Assembly (NCBI RefSeq): GCF_024323335.1
Contig: NC_066581.1
Coordinates: forward strand, 227,866,539 to 227,930,538
Length of the DNA stretch: 64,000 nt
Reading direction: 5' to 3'
Source: Lathyrus oleraceus
Lineage: Eukaryota; Streptophyta; Magnoliopsida; Fabales; Fabaceae
The notes below the pieces were generated by a model. It did not search any database. It saw nothing but the letters and a program-made list of their open reading frames with translations, and was not told where the DNA came from. Position numbers and translations under genes: made by a program. Position 1 is the stretch's first letter; each line of letters opens with the position of its first letter. Of this stretch, positions 12,936 through 24,608 are shown piece after piece.

Positions 12936-13235
12936 AAACAATTACCGGCTACAACAGAGTTTGCCAGCAACAACTAGACTTAAAATGATGTTGGCGACAA
13001 CCAAACTTCAGATACCAATCACGATTGTATTTACAAATGGAGTGAAAGTGATGCCAACAAAAAATGGGTTTAAACTGAGTTCTAGTGACCACTGAGCTTG
13101 GAATAATGCCTAGTAACAACTGAATTTTAGGAGACACCAATGAGTCTTGAAATAATTCCAGGGAATGACATATGGATTCTGGAAGTGCGTTAGAACAAAA
13201 ATGACATGTCCAGGAATTCATCGGAGAGTAAAAGA

Positions 13236-13860
13236 AACGAATTATGGAAATACATCAGAATACAAGACATACATATTCGAGAATACATCAAAAGTTCTGG
13301 AAATACATCAGAACACAGACACCTCTGATAATACATCGAGAAAATTCTGGAAATACATCAGAATATAAGACAGACATATTCGAGAATACATCAAAAATTA
13401 TGGAAATACATCAGAATACAATACATACATATTCGAGAATACATCAGAAATTCTGGAAATACATCAGAATACATACACATCTGGTAATACATCGAGGATA
13501 TTCTGGAAATACATCAGAATACAGACACATCTGGTAATACATCAAAGAAATTATGGAAATACATCATAATACAGACACATCTGGTAATACATTGAGGATA
13601 TTCTGGAAATACATCAGAATACAGACACATCTAGTAATACATCAAGGAAATTCTGGAAATACATCAGAATACAGACACATCTGGTAATACATTGAGGAAA
13701 TTCTGGAAATACATTAGAATATAGACACATCCGAGAATACATTGAGGAAATTCTGGAAATACATCATAATACAGACACGTCCTACAATACATCAGATAGG
13801 TGGGGAAACATCTAGAAATACATCAGGTGATTTATGGAAATACATCAATAAACAAAGGAG
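13236..13860 (+). repeat. Tandem array C, unit about 43-46 bp
   Basis: About 14 copies built from GGAAATACATCAGAATACAG and ACACATCTGGTAATACATCG, in places with the alternate half ACATATTCGAGAATACATCA. The unit is shared by no other array in the window. Confidence 0.9.
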
Positions 13861-14050
13861 TAATCCGGAAATTCGTTGGATAATCCAAAAAGTAATTGAA
13901 CCCCGTGTACGGAAAAAAAATTGATAGGTGCCAACTGAGTTGGACTTGAAAATGACTGCGAAAACCAGATGATGGTTTAAGGGCACCAAATAAAAACTGG
14001 AATTAGAGGTCAAATGATATAAGATCAACAACAAGACCTGGGTCGTCAAT

Positions 14051-16059
14051 GCAAAATGAGCACGAAGTACATTTCAGCCATGCATGATTTGAATTTTTTT
14101 ATGCATGATATATGAATTATCATGATATGAAAATGATGACACTTGAGTGGACTGGGAGTTCGTAAAGGGTTTTTTATGGAGGTCATGATTCCTCACCACC
14201 GAGAACTCAACCAATTTTTTTTTTATAGATGTTGTCAAAGGAGAATTCCATCAAGCTTGACAGCCACAACTTAGCCAAATGGATCCTTTCGGAGGATTAA
14301 TGAACCGTGCTAGCATGATTTTCGGCCACTCGTCTCAAACTCAATAGTTGTTGACGTATCGCAGAATTTGTTTGATCAGTTTGAAAGTATGAAGGGGTTC
14401 TTCCCCTCTGTGGGTCATCTTGCCCCAGTCTGTTGGGTCTTTGAAAGTGAGTTTGAAACAGCTTGACATGGGACGATACCGAGATGGCTTGCCCCAATGT
14501 TTGTATACCACAATGATTTAACCCTGATTAACCAAAACCTGGAATGGTAGACTTCTGATTGACTGTCTTTGGATAGTTGGACTCAATGAGCTTTTAAGGT
14601 GGCTTGCCCTAGTCTGAGTCTTGAAGAAAATTACTCTTGGATAACTGAACCCTTAGGGTGATTGGCTTGGATTGACTGATACTCAAAGTGATTTTGCCCT
14701 GACTGGACTTCTTTCACTTTATCAAGTTCCTCAACTGTATATTGTTGGAATTTCTTTGATGATAAGTGTTGACTCGCAAATAAGATTGTTCATTTAAAAA
14801 TGGTAATTTTAATGCAATGCTTATGCAAAAATTTGAAATCAAAGTTTATTAATATGAATGGGTGAAATACAATGAACGATTCATTGATAAAAACACAATG
14901 GTGATCAAGTCATTCATAGCATGTAAGTTGGTGCCATCAAATGATTAGCAAAAATCGTCTGGATTCAGGTTAACACAACCTTATTGTAGTATGCTTTCAG
15001 AATAAACCTGTCTCAATTAGGTCTTTTAAGGGTTGTAACATGGCCTGGTTCACGGTTTTTTGAAACAAAAGGATATAAGGCTCACAATTTAATTTTTACC
15101 CACCCTTCTTCTTGATGATCTCCAGTTCCTATGTTCAGTTAATCCAATACACGCATTCGACTTCGAAGGTGTGAAGGTGAAAATGAGGATTCAAGATGAG
15201 ATTTTCTTGAAATGGAAGTCACCTTATTTTGTTTTTGTTGAGGATTTAGTGACCTCTTTTTTTTGTTTTTCTTTATCCCTAATTTTTCCTGGACCGCTTC
15301 TTTGAAGCTTTCGGTCCATCGGGATACCCTAACTTTTGCCTAAGTCATTTTGTGGTATTTGACTTAGCGGGTTTCTTTCTCTTTTTTTGAAAGGTGTTGA
15401 CTGCTACATTATTGGTGGATAAGGATCAACCAACATTAATTTTAGCTTTTCTCAGCTTCTTTGACACTTCAACATGTGCGTGAAGGATAACATGTGGTTG
15501 AACCTATTTTGAGGGTGTACAGGTGGACGTAATCTTTTGAAAGATCGAATGCACGGCCAAACTATCTGAACATAACTACCCTGCCCCAGGTTAAGATTAA
15601 GGGTTTTAGATCCGAAATAAACACCAACTTCTATGCTCAAAGTGGTTGACTAGGGATTAACTCCTTATCTCTTCAGTGTTTGGGGATTTGAAACAATGCC
15701 TTACATCATCGGCAAGGTTTTATTCAAAAGCATACCACAATAATTTCAAGTGTTTCGTTTCATCATCCTCCTTCCAATCTTTGTTAACACAACGGTTTGA
15801 TAAACAAAAGTGAATGAGAGGAGTATTTTTGTTTTTAACATAAATGAAAAACGAGTGAATACGAATGGATTAATTCAAAAGATGCATAAACATTTCATTA
15901 ATCTTACCAATTCAAAGAAAACAACAATGCTTAAAAGCAATTAACAATCAACATGTGAGGATACTACAAAAGAAATGCTGAAACAACCAAATAATTTCCA
16001 GCTTGGGAATGACTTCTTCAAACTTGATCCATTAACTTAGGGGGACACCCCTTGAGATC
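14051..16059. other. Non-coding element DNA between a plus leader and a minus gag
   Basis: I see no ORF above about 66 codons with family features. The junction between plus-strand leader sequence and the 3' untranslated part of the minus-strand element must lie here, but I cannot place it. TTGCCC-containing phrases recur near 14410, 14490, 14610 and 14700, and T-rich runs occur near 14211-14224 and 15260-15270. Confidence 0.5.
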
Positions 16060-17285
16060 TTCGCACTTATCTGGTCGATGGGTTAACGTTTACCACCAAG
16101 CTTCCTTTTTGAAAGGCTATGTACCCGTTGTCAATCAACTGTTGTACTTTGGCTTTGAAAGCGTTGCAGTCTTCGGTTGAATGCCCTTCTAATCCAGTAT
16201 GATATCTACATTGCACATTTGGGTCATATCTGGGTGGGTAAGGTTATGGAACCGGCTTAAGAGACTTGGGAACCACCAGTGAGTTTTGAATCAGAGGCTG
16301 CAGAAGTTGGCTATATGTCATGGCGGTTAGATGACGAGGAGCATTTCTTCTTTCCAAGTTAGTTTGGGGCCTAAGCTAATTTTGACATTGATTTCAATAT
16401 CTCGGGCCTTGGGCTTGTTGATTTGGATGAGGAGAAAACTAGGATTGTTTGTAATGAAGACCAAAAGGTAGTGTTTGTTGGTATGGCACTTTGGGCATTG
16501 CTAACCTCTCATTTTCAGCCACTTGAAGGTTGGGATCAACAAGATTTTTGACATTGGCAGGATGATCTTCAAATTCGTTTCCTTCAATTTCATCGTTGTA
16601 TGTAACCCTCTTGGATCCATTACTCACTTCTCATTTTATTTCGTTGGTATGGGTCATGACATTGGAAATCCAAGGCGATATCTCAATGCTCTTACCAGGA
16701 AACAATGATATCTCATTAGCCACATCCTTGACCTCTTCCTTGTGGTACAAAACCTCGAGGGGTTTCAAGGGTCCTTTCCCTTTCTCATTACCTGGCCCAA
16801 AAATCAAGATATATGTACCTGACCCTTCCTCCTTGAGTGTTGGTGACCTTATGTCAATCAATCTTTGCAACTTGAGCTTAAAACTCTTGCATTCCTCGAT
16901 GAAGTGCCCCATTGTTCTAGTATGGTATCCGCACTTGACCTTCGGGTGATCTTCTTCAAAGACTAAGCTCTTTTTGTTAATCAGCTCTCGTACCAAGGCT
17001 TTCAGCGCTAAGCAAGAATCTAGGTCATGTCCCACTGCCCCTTTATGGAATTCACATGTTGCATTTGGATTGTACCATGGCAGGTATGGTGACGTAGGTG
17101 TGAGAGCTCGAGGGATCACCAAAGCATTCTGGATCAGCTGTGGGTAGAGCTTGCTATATGGCACCGAAATCGGGTCGTTGTGATTTTTATTCCCCTTGTT
17201 CTGATTCAGATTTTTGTTTCAAATCTGACTTTGATGATTTTGAGGAGGAATAGCTAAATGATGTTGATGATGACATCCTGAGAGA
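16060..17285 (-). pseudogene. gag: gypsy gag, 3' part, interrupted by a nested element
   Basis: Read on the minus strand, the clearest block is 17164-16631. It carries two variant zinc-binding motifs, CEFHKGAVGHDLDSC and CGYHTRTMGHFIEEC. A third (CRYHTGLEGHSTEDC) lies near 16205-16160. The pattern C-x2-H-x4-GH-x4-C is common in gag of this group of legume gypsy elements. Reading stops near 16060, and no protease or polymerase follows, so the element looks gag-only (non-autonomous) or was cut. The first third of this gag is at 32462-32136, on the other side of the 17291-32130 insertion. Frame breaks occur between 17285 and 17164 and between 16630 and 16440. Confidence 0.75.
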
Positions 17286-17290
17286 GGGTC
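17286..17290. other. Target site duplication, left (GGGTC)
   Basis: The five bases GGGTC precede the 5' LTR and occur again directly after the 3' LTR at 32131-32135. The perfect match shows a single intact integration event and fixes both element ends. Confidence 0.95.
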
Positions 17291-17428
17291 TGTCATACCC
17301 CAAAATTTGCCCGTTAATATTACAAGCATTTTTCAAGGCACTCCAACTTATTTTTCAAGGCATTGATCCTAAAGGAACAAAGACCCAGCTCACAGGTGGC
17401 CAAACCGAGGAAATGACTCAAACTGGCA

Positions 17429-17595
17429 TGCTCGCTAGGCGAGCAAATCCTTCGCCTAGCGAACCCTTCGCTACGCCACTCGCCTAGCGAAGCTTGCGAA
17501 TACCAGAAAATTCTGGGCTTCATTCTGAGCCCATCAGGTCACAAAAATTATTATAAATAGCAGAGCTTCATTCAGAAAAAGGGAGACAGAGGCAG
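17429..17595 (+). promoter_or_regulatory. LTR promoter: palindrome cluster plus TATA box
   Basis: The TATA box is TATAAATA at 17552-17559 in the context AAATTATTATAAATAGCAGA; transcription would start about 30 bp downstream, near 17585-17590. Roughly 60-120 bp upstream lie four related GC-rich palindromes (such as CTCGCTAGGCGAG and TTCGCCTAGCGAA), which stand out from the AT-rich background. The same layout occurs in the 3' LTR, with TATA at 30397-30404. Confidence 0.65.
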
Positions 17596-18300
17596 ACGGA
17601 CAGAAACCCTAGCAAGGAAACCCTAACAGAAGCAACACAGCAAACCCTGGAGGCTAACCCAGAGAATTCAGAGCAACCCTAAAGGAAACCCTGAAGGAAA
17701 CTCATCTGCACCAAGGTTACCTCCGCCCAACTCAATCCGGCGCCAACCTTAAGAGTGACTTGCCAATTCAAGGTTGCAATTCAGTTGCAAACAGGTTTGC
17801 ATTACTATTACCGCTTTATGTTCTTAACTTGCATGTGGCATTATGATTGAACCTATAAAAATATCTTAAGTTTTTGCATGTGAATTTAAGTATGTATGAA
17901 TATCTTGAACATTTAACCATGTAATTTCTGTAATGGATGCCATAGGGTTTGGAGCTTTCTGGAATTGTACTGTTATTAAAACCAGAACCCGCAGCCGCTC
18001 GCTAGCACATCGCTAAGCGAGCATGTAGCGAGCATTCGCTAAGCCTTCGCTAGGCGAGGCAGGAGCGAACGTGATAGTCGCCGATTTTTCTGTTCTGTTC
18101 TATGCTTATCGAATCTGTTTTATTCTAACCATGTGTTATTTTGCCTGACATTCCTACCGCTGTGATTCATTTTGTTTGGTGCAATTCTCGATTGCACCCT
18201 GATTTGGTATTCTGACTTGTTTGCTGAATTTTGTAAGGGTTCACATACTCCCGGAAAAGGTAGCTTGCTAGGTGTTCCACTTTATTTGTGGGATACCCTT

Positions 18301-18408
18301 GTGGAGATTCATCCTAATTACTTAATTGATTTTAATGTGGAGATTCATCCTAATTATCTAATTGATTTTCATGTGGAGATTCATCCTAATTACCTAATTG
18401 ATTATGAA
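18301..18408 (+). repeat. Three 36-bp tandem repeats in the LTR
   Basis: Units begin at 18301, 18337 and 18373 with GTGGAGATTCATCCTAATTA and end around TTGATTTT. Because 36 is a multiple of three, they translate as a repeated EIHPNYLID motif, but the surrounding short ORF has no known relative and sits in LTR sequence. The same three units are present at 31146-31253 in the 3' LTR. Confidence 0.9.
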
Positions 18409-19297
18409 ATATTGCCTTTGAATATGTGATCTTGGACCTCTCTTTGTTGCCTTACGGTATGACGGTATTACGGTATTACGGTATTACGGTCATGTCCCGC
18501 GAATGTGGGGATACACTTAGCAAAGACCCTTCGATTAAATCATCATGTCCCTATAAGATAAATCATAGTCCCTGGATGTTGCCTGCGAATATATGATTTC
18601 ATCCCTCGATGACCCTTCGTTGTAGCCTACGGTTAAATGATGATCGTCCCTTCGAATGCTAAGGTATCCTTACAAATGTTGCCTTCAATGACCAATCGAT
18701 GACCCTACGATGTCCCTCACATCCAAAGGATGAAACTACTTACTTCCCAATAGTAAGGACAGTTTTACCCTCATAAGGATAGGAAATGCCCCTAAAGACC
18801 TTGGGTAGGTATAACTCTTAAATGCTGAATCACAACTTAAAATACTTTCCATACATCACACTTTACAAAACATCTACTAGAAAATCACCACTTGGTATAC
18901 ATTCATACTAGAATCATTGCCAAGTTATACTTTTCTAAATAGCTTTCAAAATTAAACGAGATAAATACTTTGTATACATTCGTACGAGAATCATTACAAA
19001 GTTAAACTCTCTTTTAAAAACATTTTCTAAGCAATTCACAAACACTTTTTTTTTCAGACAAGAAAAACATAAGTGATCAAGCAATTAAGAGCCCATGGAT
19101 AACCATGGATACAAAGGGTGCTAACACCTTCCCTTTTTATAATGTACCTCCCGAACCCAAAATCTAATCAAGGTCTTTCCTGTTCTTTTCCGCCTTTCCT
19201 TGTTGGATAAAAGAAAAGTCGGTGGCGACTCTTGCTATCCGCGACATTTGCTTTCCAAAGCAAAAACACACAAAGTCAGTTCACCGTATGACAGAAC

Positions 19298-19315
19298 TGG
19301 CGACTCTGCTGGGGA
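19298..19315 (+). promoter_or_regulatory. Primer binding site TGGCGACTCTGCTGGGGA
   Basis: The site lies four bases after the LTR end. It begins TGG, as expected for pairing with a tRNA CCA end; Ogre-type elements are described as using tRNA-Arg, which I cannot verify from the window. The same 18-mer occurs on the minus strand at 33198-33181 for the interrupted outer element. A run of 27 or so A residues follows at about 19339-19366. Confidence 0.85.
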
Positions 19316-20044
19316 GTAACTTAAAAAGAAAGGTTACCTTAAAAAAAAAAAAAAAAAAAAAAAAAAACAAGATCACTTATTTGAATTGTCTGATTTACTT
19401 TTAAGAGATTGCTTGGGTATTTTATGCTTGAGTGAAAGATCCTACACCCGGATCTAGTGTACCTTAGGTAAGTAGCAAAAGATCATCGTGACTATCCGGC
19501 GTATACTGGAATGGTCAAAATGATGGCTACGGTTAATGTGACACTTTGGATGTCCTGATGTTCCTCATGTTTACTTGAGGAAAATTTGGCTTCTGCGTGG
19601 TGTCATCAAAGCATTAACCAGACCTTTAGAACCCTAATTGACTCATCCTAGCCATTAGAAAGTAGTGAGATAACTGACTTCGGTTCCGACTGGGGTTGGT
19701 TGAGACTCGATACTACACTCCTCGAGATTGGACTTTAGGGAAGCTTTGGTCAACCACTTGGTGTTGCACTGAAGTGGACTTAAAAGAAGGTCAATGATTG
19801 GAGATCCTTTTAGAACCCGGTTACTATTCTAGGACAGGTTGAACCAACCAAACTTCAGTGGGAAGGGTACTTACCTATGGAACTCATGCAAGCCTTTAAA
19901 CTTAGGAATGATTGTTGTGTGACTTGCTTGTGTTTGTTACTTATATAACATCATAACATCATAACATCATAACATCATAACATCATGGCATTGTACTAAC
20001 CATTTCAAGGACTTAGGGATTTAACTTTGCTCTGTAACAGGGCT
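19316..20044 (+). other. Leader between primer binding site and ORF1
   Basis: About 730 bp of non-coding leader. It contains a poly-A run (19339-19366) and five tandem copies of a 9-bp unit (CATAACATC type) at about 19945-19986, shortly before ORF1. No ORF with family features is seen. Confidence 0.7.
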
Positions 20045-21373
20045 ATGGCTTCCAGGAAGACTATCCGGATCAATTTTGTAGCAATCTCTCCTCAACTCAA
20101 GAGTTTAGTGTCAGAACTTCCTGATCAGGCTCAGTTCATCAAGAAACATGGTTCTCTCCTCAATTTGGTTACCAATGGTTTCAAAGAAGATATTATGAGA
20201 ATTCTATTTCAGTTCTTCGATCCTAAACATCATTGCTTCACCTTCCCGGATTATCAGTTGGTACCCAGACTAGAAGAAGTCTCCAGGCTGCTTGGGATAC
20301 CTATCCTTGATCAAACACCTTTCAGTGGTTTAGAAAAGATTCCGAAGTCTGAAGAAGTTGCCGCAGCTTTACACATGACAAAGTCCGACATTGAAACCAA
20401 TTGGGTAACAAGAAGTGGAGTTAAGGGTTTACTTGCCAAATTTCTGATAAATAAGGCCCGAGAATTCTTAAAGGTTATGAATTTCCATGCCTTCGAGGAT
20501 GTTCTAGCACTACTAATCTATGGTTTGGTGCTATTTCCTAACCCGGATCAATTCATAGACATGAATGCTATTAAGATATTTCTCACTCATAACCCTGTAC
20601 CTACCTTGCTTGGAGACATTTTGCATTCCCTTCACACTCGTACTATGAAGAGGCAAGGGACTCTCATGTGCTGCATACCTTTATTGTCTAGGTGGTTTAT
20701 TTCGCACCTTCCTCAATCAGTCTTGAAGAATGAGCAAAATCTGAAATGGTCTCAAAGGATAATGTCGCTCTCCCATTCAGACATCCGTTGGTGTCCTCAT
20801 CTCAAAGAAGATGTTATCATCATTGACCGTTGTGGAGAATTCTCTAACGTACCACTCCTGGGGATAAGAGGAGGTATTACTTATAACCCAGCTTTAGCCC
20901 TACGTCAGTTTGGTTATGCTCGAAGAGATGGTCCGCATGAAATAATTATCCAAGGCACTGTGTTTGACTATGACAATGACTCTCAAGGTCTCCGTCAAAG
21001 GTTTGTACGAGCTTGGGGCATGGTGAAAAGAAGCACGTTAGGACAGAAAAACTCTATTCCTATGGAACCTTATCTCAGATGGGTACGCGCAAGAGCTCGT
21101 GAACTTGTCATGCCATATCTTGCAATCGGACCTCTGATTGTTGAACCAGAAGTTGAAGGAGGTGCCCCTCAGATCATTCCTTATCCAGATATGCCTACCA
21201 ATGTTGAAGAATTGAAGAAATCCTGGATACAGTTGAGAGAGGAAAGGGATACTTTTGAAACTCAGTTCGGTGCAGAAAGAAAGAAAGTATTAGAGCTCAC
21301 CAGCCAGCTTAATGAGGAACGAAGACTCAATGCATATCTTCGCCCAAAAAGAAGTCGTCCCTGGGAGACTTGA
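20045..21373 (+). CDS. ORF1 protein upstream of gag (Ogre/Tat type, DUF7745-like)
   Basis: The 442-residue frame is intact. I take the ATG at 20045 (MASRKTIRINF) as the start because it opens the conserved-looking region; an ATG at 20027 is in frame six codons upstream. The body (residues 10-330) resembles the plant-mobile-domain type ORF1 of Ogre-like elements, which I believe is catalogued as DUF7745. The C-terminal 60 residues are charged and predicted by eye to form a coiled coil (VEELKKSWIQLREERDTF). No zinc finger, catalytic triad or membrane segment is seen. Its function is unknown in the family. It is the only large ORF of this element without a break; the gag start follows 207 bp downstream in the same orientation. 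Confidence 0.85.
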   Translation: MASRKTIRINFVAISPQLKSLVSELPDQAQFIKKHGSLLNLVTNGFKEDIMRILFQFFDPKHHCFTFPDYQLVPRLEEVSRLLGIPILDQTPFSGLEKIPKSEEVAAALHMTKSDIETNWVTRSGVKGLLAKFLINKAREFLKVMNFHAFEDVLALLIYGLVLFPNPDQFIDMNAIKIFLTHNPVPTLLGDILHSLHTRTMKRQGTLMCCIPLLSRWFISHLPQSVLKNEQNLKWSQRIMSLSHSDIRWCPHLKEDVIIIDRCGEFSNVPLLGIRGGITYNPALALRQFGYARRDGPHEIIIQGTVFDYDNDSQGLRQRFVRAWGMVKRSTLGQKNSIPMEPYLRWVRARARELVMPYLAIGPLIVEPEVEGGAPQIIPYPDMPTNVEELKKSWIQLREERDTFETQFGAERKKVLELTSQLNEERRLNAYLRPKRSRPWET

Positions 21374-21580
21374 GCTTTCATTGTATTTTTATTATTTCAT
21401 TTTTGTAATGAACATCGATTAAAGAAATTATTAATAAAAGTTCCTTTCTCGGTGGTTTACGCAAAGTTAAATTCCAAAAGTCCTTGAAAACGTTTCATAC
21501 ATTGCCTAGCATAACATAACATTGCATAATAGGTATTCTAAAAGATCAATGTTCTCACGGTCTTCCTTCTAAACAGAAAA

Positions 21581-23427
21581 ATGGCCCTCGAACAAACTGT
21601 CAAGGATCTCCAGGCTCAGAATGCTCAATTCCAGGAGATGATTTGAGCTTATCCAAAGGGCAGGAGGAACTGAAGGCTTTTTTGCTCGAGAAGAAGAAAG
21701 ACAAGAAAGCTGTGAGTTACATCAACCCGGGAAGAAGGCTCAAAGGACAGGCCGCAGGAGTCAAGATTAGAATTCCGAAGGATCAAGAAGAGGAGACAGA
21801 GAATGATTCAGAAGAGGAGAATGTTGATCTCTTTAACCAGGAGGACGATGATGAAGATTATGAAAATGAACAATACTCTCCAAAAGATGATAAGTATAAG
21901 TTGCTGGAAGAACGCATGCTAGCTATGGAGGGTCAGAAGGCACCCGGTCTGGATTCGAAAGCTTGGGACTGGTCTCTGATGTGGTCATTCCTCGCAAATT
22001 CAAGATCCCCACTTTCACTAAGTACGATGGTGCGTCTTGTCCTCAGATGCATCTGAGAGCTTATGTGAGAAAGATTCAGCCGTATACCACTGATAGGAAG
22101 CTATGGATCCATTTCTTCCAAGAGAGTCTATCTGGCACACAGTTGGAATGGTATTATCAGCTCGAAAGCTCTAACATCCACTTGGACTGATTTAGCGACC
22201 GCTTTCTACAAGCACTACCAGTATAATTCTGAATTGGCGCCTACTCGGCTACAATTGCAGAATATGACTATGGGATCTAAAGAAAGCTTCAAAGAATATG
22301 CTCAAAAATGGAGAGATTTGGCTGGCAGAGTCAAACCCCCTATGACTGATCGAGAATTAGTGGACATGTTCATGAGCACACTGACTGGCCCATTCTACAG
22401 CCATCTACTGGGAAGTTCTTCATCGGGTTTCATTGAACTTATATTGACAGGTGAACATGTTGAAAGCGGCATTCAAAGTGGAAAGATACAGGCGACTACC
22501 TCTGCAAGCACCAAAAGGTCCTACCAGGGGAGGAACAAATCAAATGCTGTGTACGGTCAAAGGGGCCGTAACAAGAAAAATCGTGACCATACCATTGGAG
22601 CAGTTACGATTGCAGCACCGCCATCTCAAAACTTCCAGCACAGACAAGACAGGCCAAGAAGGCAGTTTACCAAGATCAATATGACTTTAGCACAGGCACT
22701 GCAGGGTATACTAAAAGCAAATTTGATTACCCTCAAAGATCCTCCTACGAATCCCAACACTACTTCTCCTCGTTATAATCCCAATGCCAGGTGTGCATAT
22801 CACTCCGATAGCCCCGGGCATGATACAAACGATTGCTGGTCGTTGAAGAATAAGATTCAGGATATGATCGACGCTGGAGAAATTGAATTTGATCCTCCAG
22901 AGACTCCTAATGTCATCACTGCACCTATGCCTAACCATGACAAGACTGTTAATGTTGTGGATGACAATTCTCACATTTCTAATGTAGCTGACTTAGCATC
23001 TCCTCTCCTGACCATCAAGAAGAATTTATTGCAAGCTGGTTTATTTCCAGGTTGTGCTGAAAATTGCGATCTTTGTATACTCCGACCCAATGATTGCTTG
23101 AAGTTGAGAAATGGTATTCAACGGTTGATAGATGATCGTACAATTCTCTTCGAAAAGATTCCTAAGGTGGAAAACCCTATTGAAGAAATATCTGTGATTG
23201 CTAGGTCCAAAGTTCCAGTAAAGATCACCGCTACTAGGGCGCCTGTGAAGATTACTGCTGAGCCCAAGGTAGCTCCCTTAATCATTACTGCACCTGGCCC
23301 AGTACCGTATTCCTCAAGCAAAGCTATTCCGTGGAATTATGGAGGTGATGTTTACATCCATGGCGTAAAGCAAGTTGATAATTCTGCTAATCCTAATGGC
23401 ATTGTTGGGACTAGTAAAATTACTTGA
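21581..23427 (+). pseudogene. gag: gag of the Tat/Ogre-like element, frameshifted
   Basis: The start is the ATG at 21581 (MALEQTVKDLQAQ), the beginning of a coiled coil. It hits a TGA at 21644-21646 and reading resumes in another frame from 21643. The frame changes again near 21960 and near 22175. The last block (22234-23427) is the best preserved: a Retrotrans_gag core (TRLQLQNMTMGSKESFKEYA, then the DMFMSTLTGPF region), a basic stretch, and the zinc-binding motif CAYHSDSPGHDTNDC near 22794-22838. It ends at a TGA (23425-23427) followed in the same frame by protease sequence, so this is probably a CGA to TGA change. Gag would form the particle and bind element RNA. Confidence 0.9.
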
Positions 23428-24608
23428 AGTGGAAGGATTTTCTCTCCAGAAATCTCACCTCCCGCCCCTGAAACTCGAGGAAAGGAACCAGTCAACCCTT
23501 TTCAGTCAGAGACACCGGTCGAAGTTACTACTGAAGATGTTGCCAAACAAGAAATGGAAGAAGTGCTGAAAATTATCCGCAAGAGTGATTTTGATGTGGT
23601 AGAACAGTTGGGGCATACCCCGTCTAAGATTTCGATGTTATCCTTGTTGTTATCTTCCGAATCTCATGCCAATGCATTGATAAAATTCTTGAAGACCGCT
23701 CATGTACCTCAGGAGACATCTGTCGATCAGTTCGAAAATTATGTTGCTCACTTGGCTGTTGACAATGGCCTAGGCTTTTCCGATGCTGACCTTACACCAG
23801 CAGGAAAGAATCACAATAAAGCTCTGCATATCTCCATTGAGTGTAAGGGGATCACTTTGTCTCATGTGTTGATCGATAATGGCTCTTCTTTGAACGTGTT
23901 ACCGAAAGCTGTGCTCGATAAACTTGACTGTAAAGGCATTGAACTGAAACCTAGTGACGCTGTGGTGCGTGCTTACGATGGTGCGATGAGCGTTGTCCAT
24001 GGTGAAGTGGTCCTCCCTATCAAGATAGGACCTCAAGTTTTCAACACTATCTTTCACGTAATGAACATTCGTCCTGCCTATTCCTGCTTGCTGGGACGCC
24101 CTTGGATTCATGGGGCAAGTGCTGTAGCTTCGTCTCTCCATCAAAAGCTGAGGTATCCAATAGAGGGTAAGATCGTCACCGTGTGTGGGAAAGAAGAGTA
24201 TATTGTTAGTAGTGTGCATACCTTCAGATACGTCGAGATGGATGGTGAATTCTTTGAGACTCCTTCTCAGTCATTTGAAGTAGTTCCCCCGACTAATCCT
24301 ATCCTTAAGCCAACTTCATGTGTGCCCAAGGTTATTCGCGCTCCTTCTGCTATGATTTCTCTGAAGGACGCTCAAGCCGTGGTTGAAGATGGTGGTCGTA
24401 CTGGCTGGGGTCAACTGATCGATGTACCATACAAGTCTGATAGATTTGGCCTGGGATTTAGCTCTGAGAAGGTAGTCAAGAATCAGATTAATACTGTAGA
24501 AGATGCTGACAGCGATTGCGACCTGGATAGCTGGATTTTCCCAACAATTGGTGACGGACTCAATAATTGGAAGGCTGAAGACACTATCTCGATTTCCTTT
24601 AGTCAGGA
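23428..24608 (+). CDS. pro: Protease region of gag-pro, up to the intron donor
   Basis: The frame is the same as the last gag block, and an internal ATG lies at 23554. The aspartic protease active site is LIDNGSSLNVLP, with the catalytic Asp codon at 23875-23877; the D-N-G-S-S variant is usual in Tat elements. Downstream are the flap and second conserved block (CLLGRPWIHGASAV near 24090-24125). The frame stops with TAA at 24610-24612, but a GT donor at 24609 would remove that stop by splicing into the RT exon. The protease would cut the Gag-Pol polyprotein. No internal stop is seen between 23428 and 24608, though the upstream TGA separates it from gag. Confidence 0.85.

Larger units (their letters stand above)
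11426..14050 (+). other. Untranslated leader of a gypsy element, built from tandem repeats
   Basis: No gag is found downstream of the primer binding site. Instead the leader consists of three successive tandem arrays (11526-12360, 12650-12935, 13236-13860), each with its own unit. Short ORFs here come from the repeats and look non-coding. No matching plus-strand gag or pol follows, so the element is either non-autonomous or truncated by the rearrangement that placed the minus-strand gag to its right. Confidence 0.6.
17291..19293 (+). repeat. 5' LTR of the Tat/Ogre-like element (2003 bp)
   Basis: It starts TGTCATACCCC and ends GTATGACA, giving short inverted ends TGTCAT / ATGACA. It is nearly identical to 30136-32130. 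Inside are a cluster of TCGCTAGGCGA-type palindromes (17429-17493), a TATA box at 17552-17559, a second palindrome cluster (17995-18065), a triple 36-bp repeat (18301-18408) and a GGTATTAC micro-repeat near 18455-18490. The last accounts for the whole length difference from the 3' LTR. Confidence 0.95.

Noticed and set aside
13236..13860. Possible CRISPR-like array
   Set aside because: Units are direct repeats without unique spacers, in a plant retroelement leader; it is an ordinary tandem repeat.
18172..18429. Short ORF with repeated EIHPNYLID units in the LTR
   Set aside because: The repeated peptide comes from a 36-bp tandem repeat in an LTR; the frame is open because 36 is a multiple of three. 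The same ORF recurs in the 3' LTR, so it is not an independent gene.
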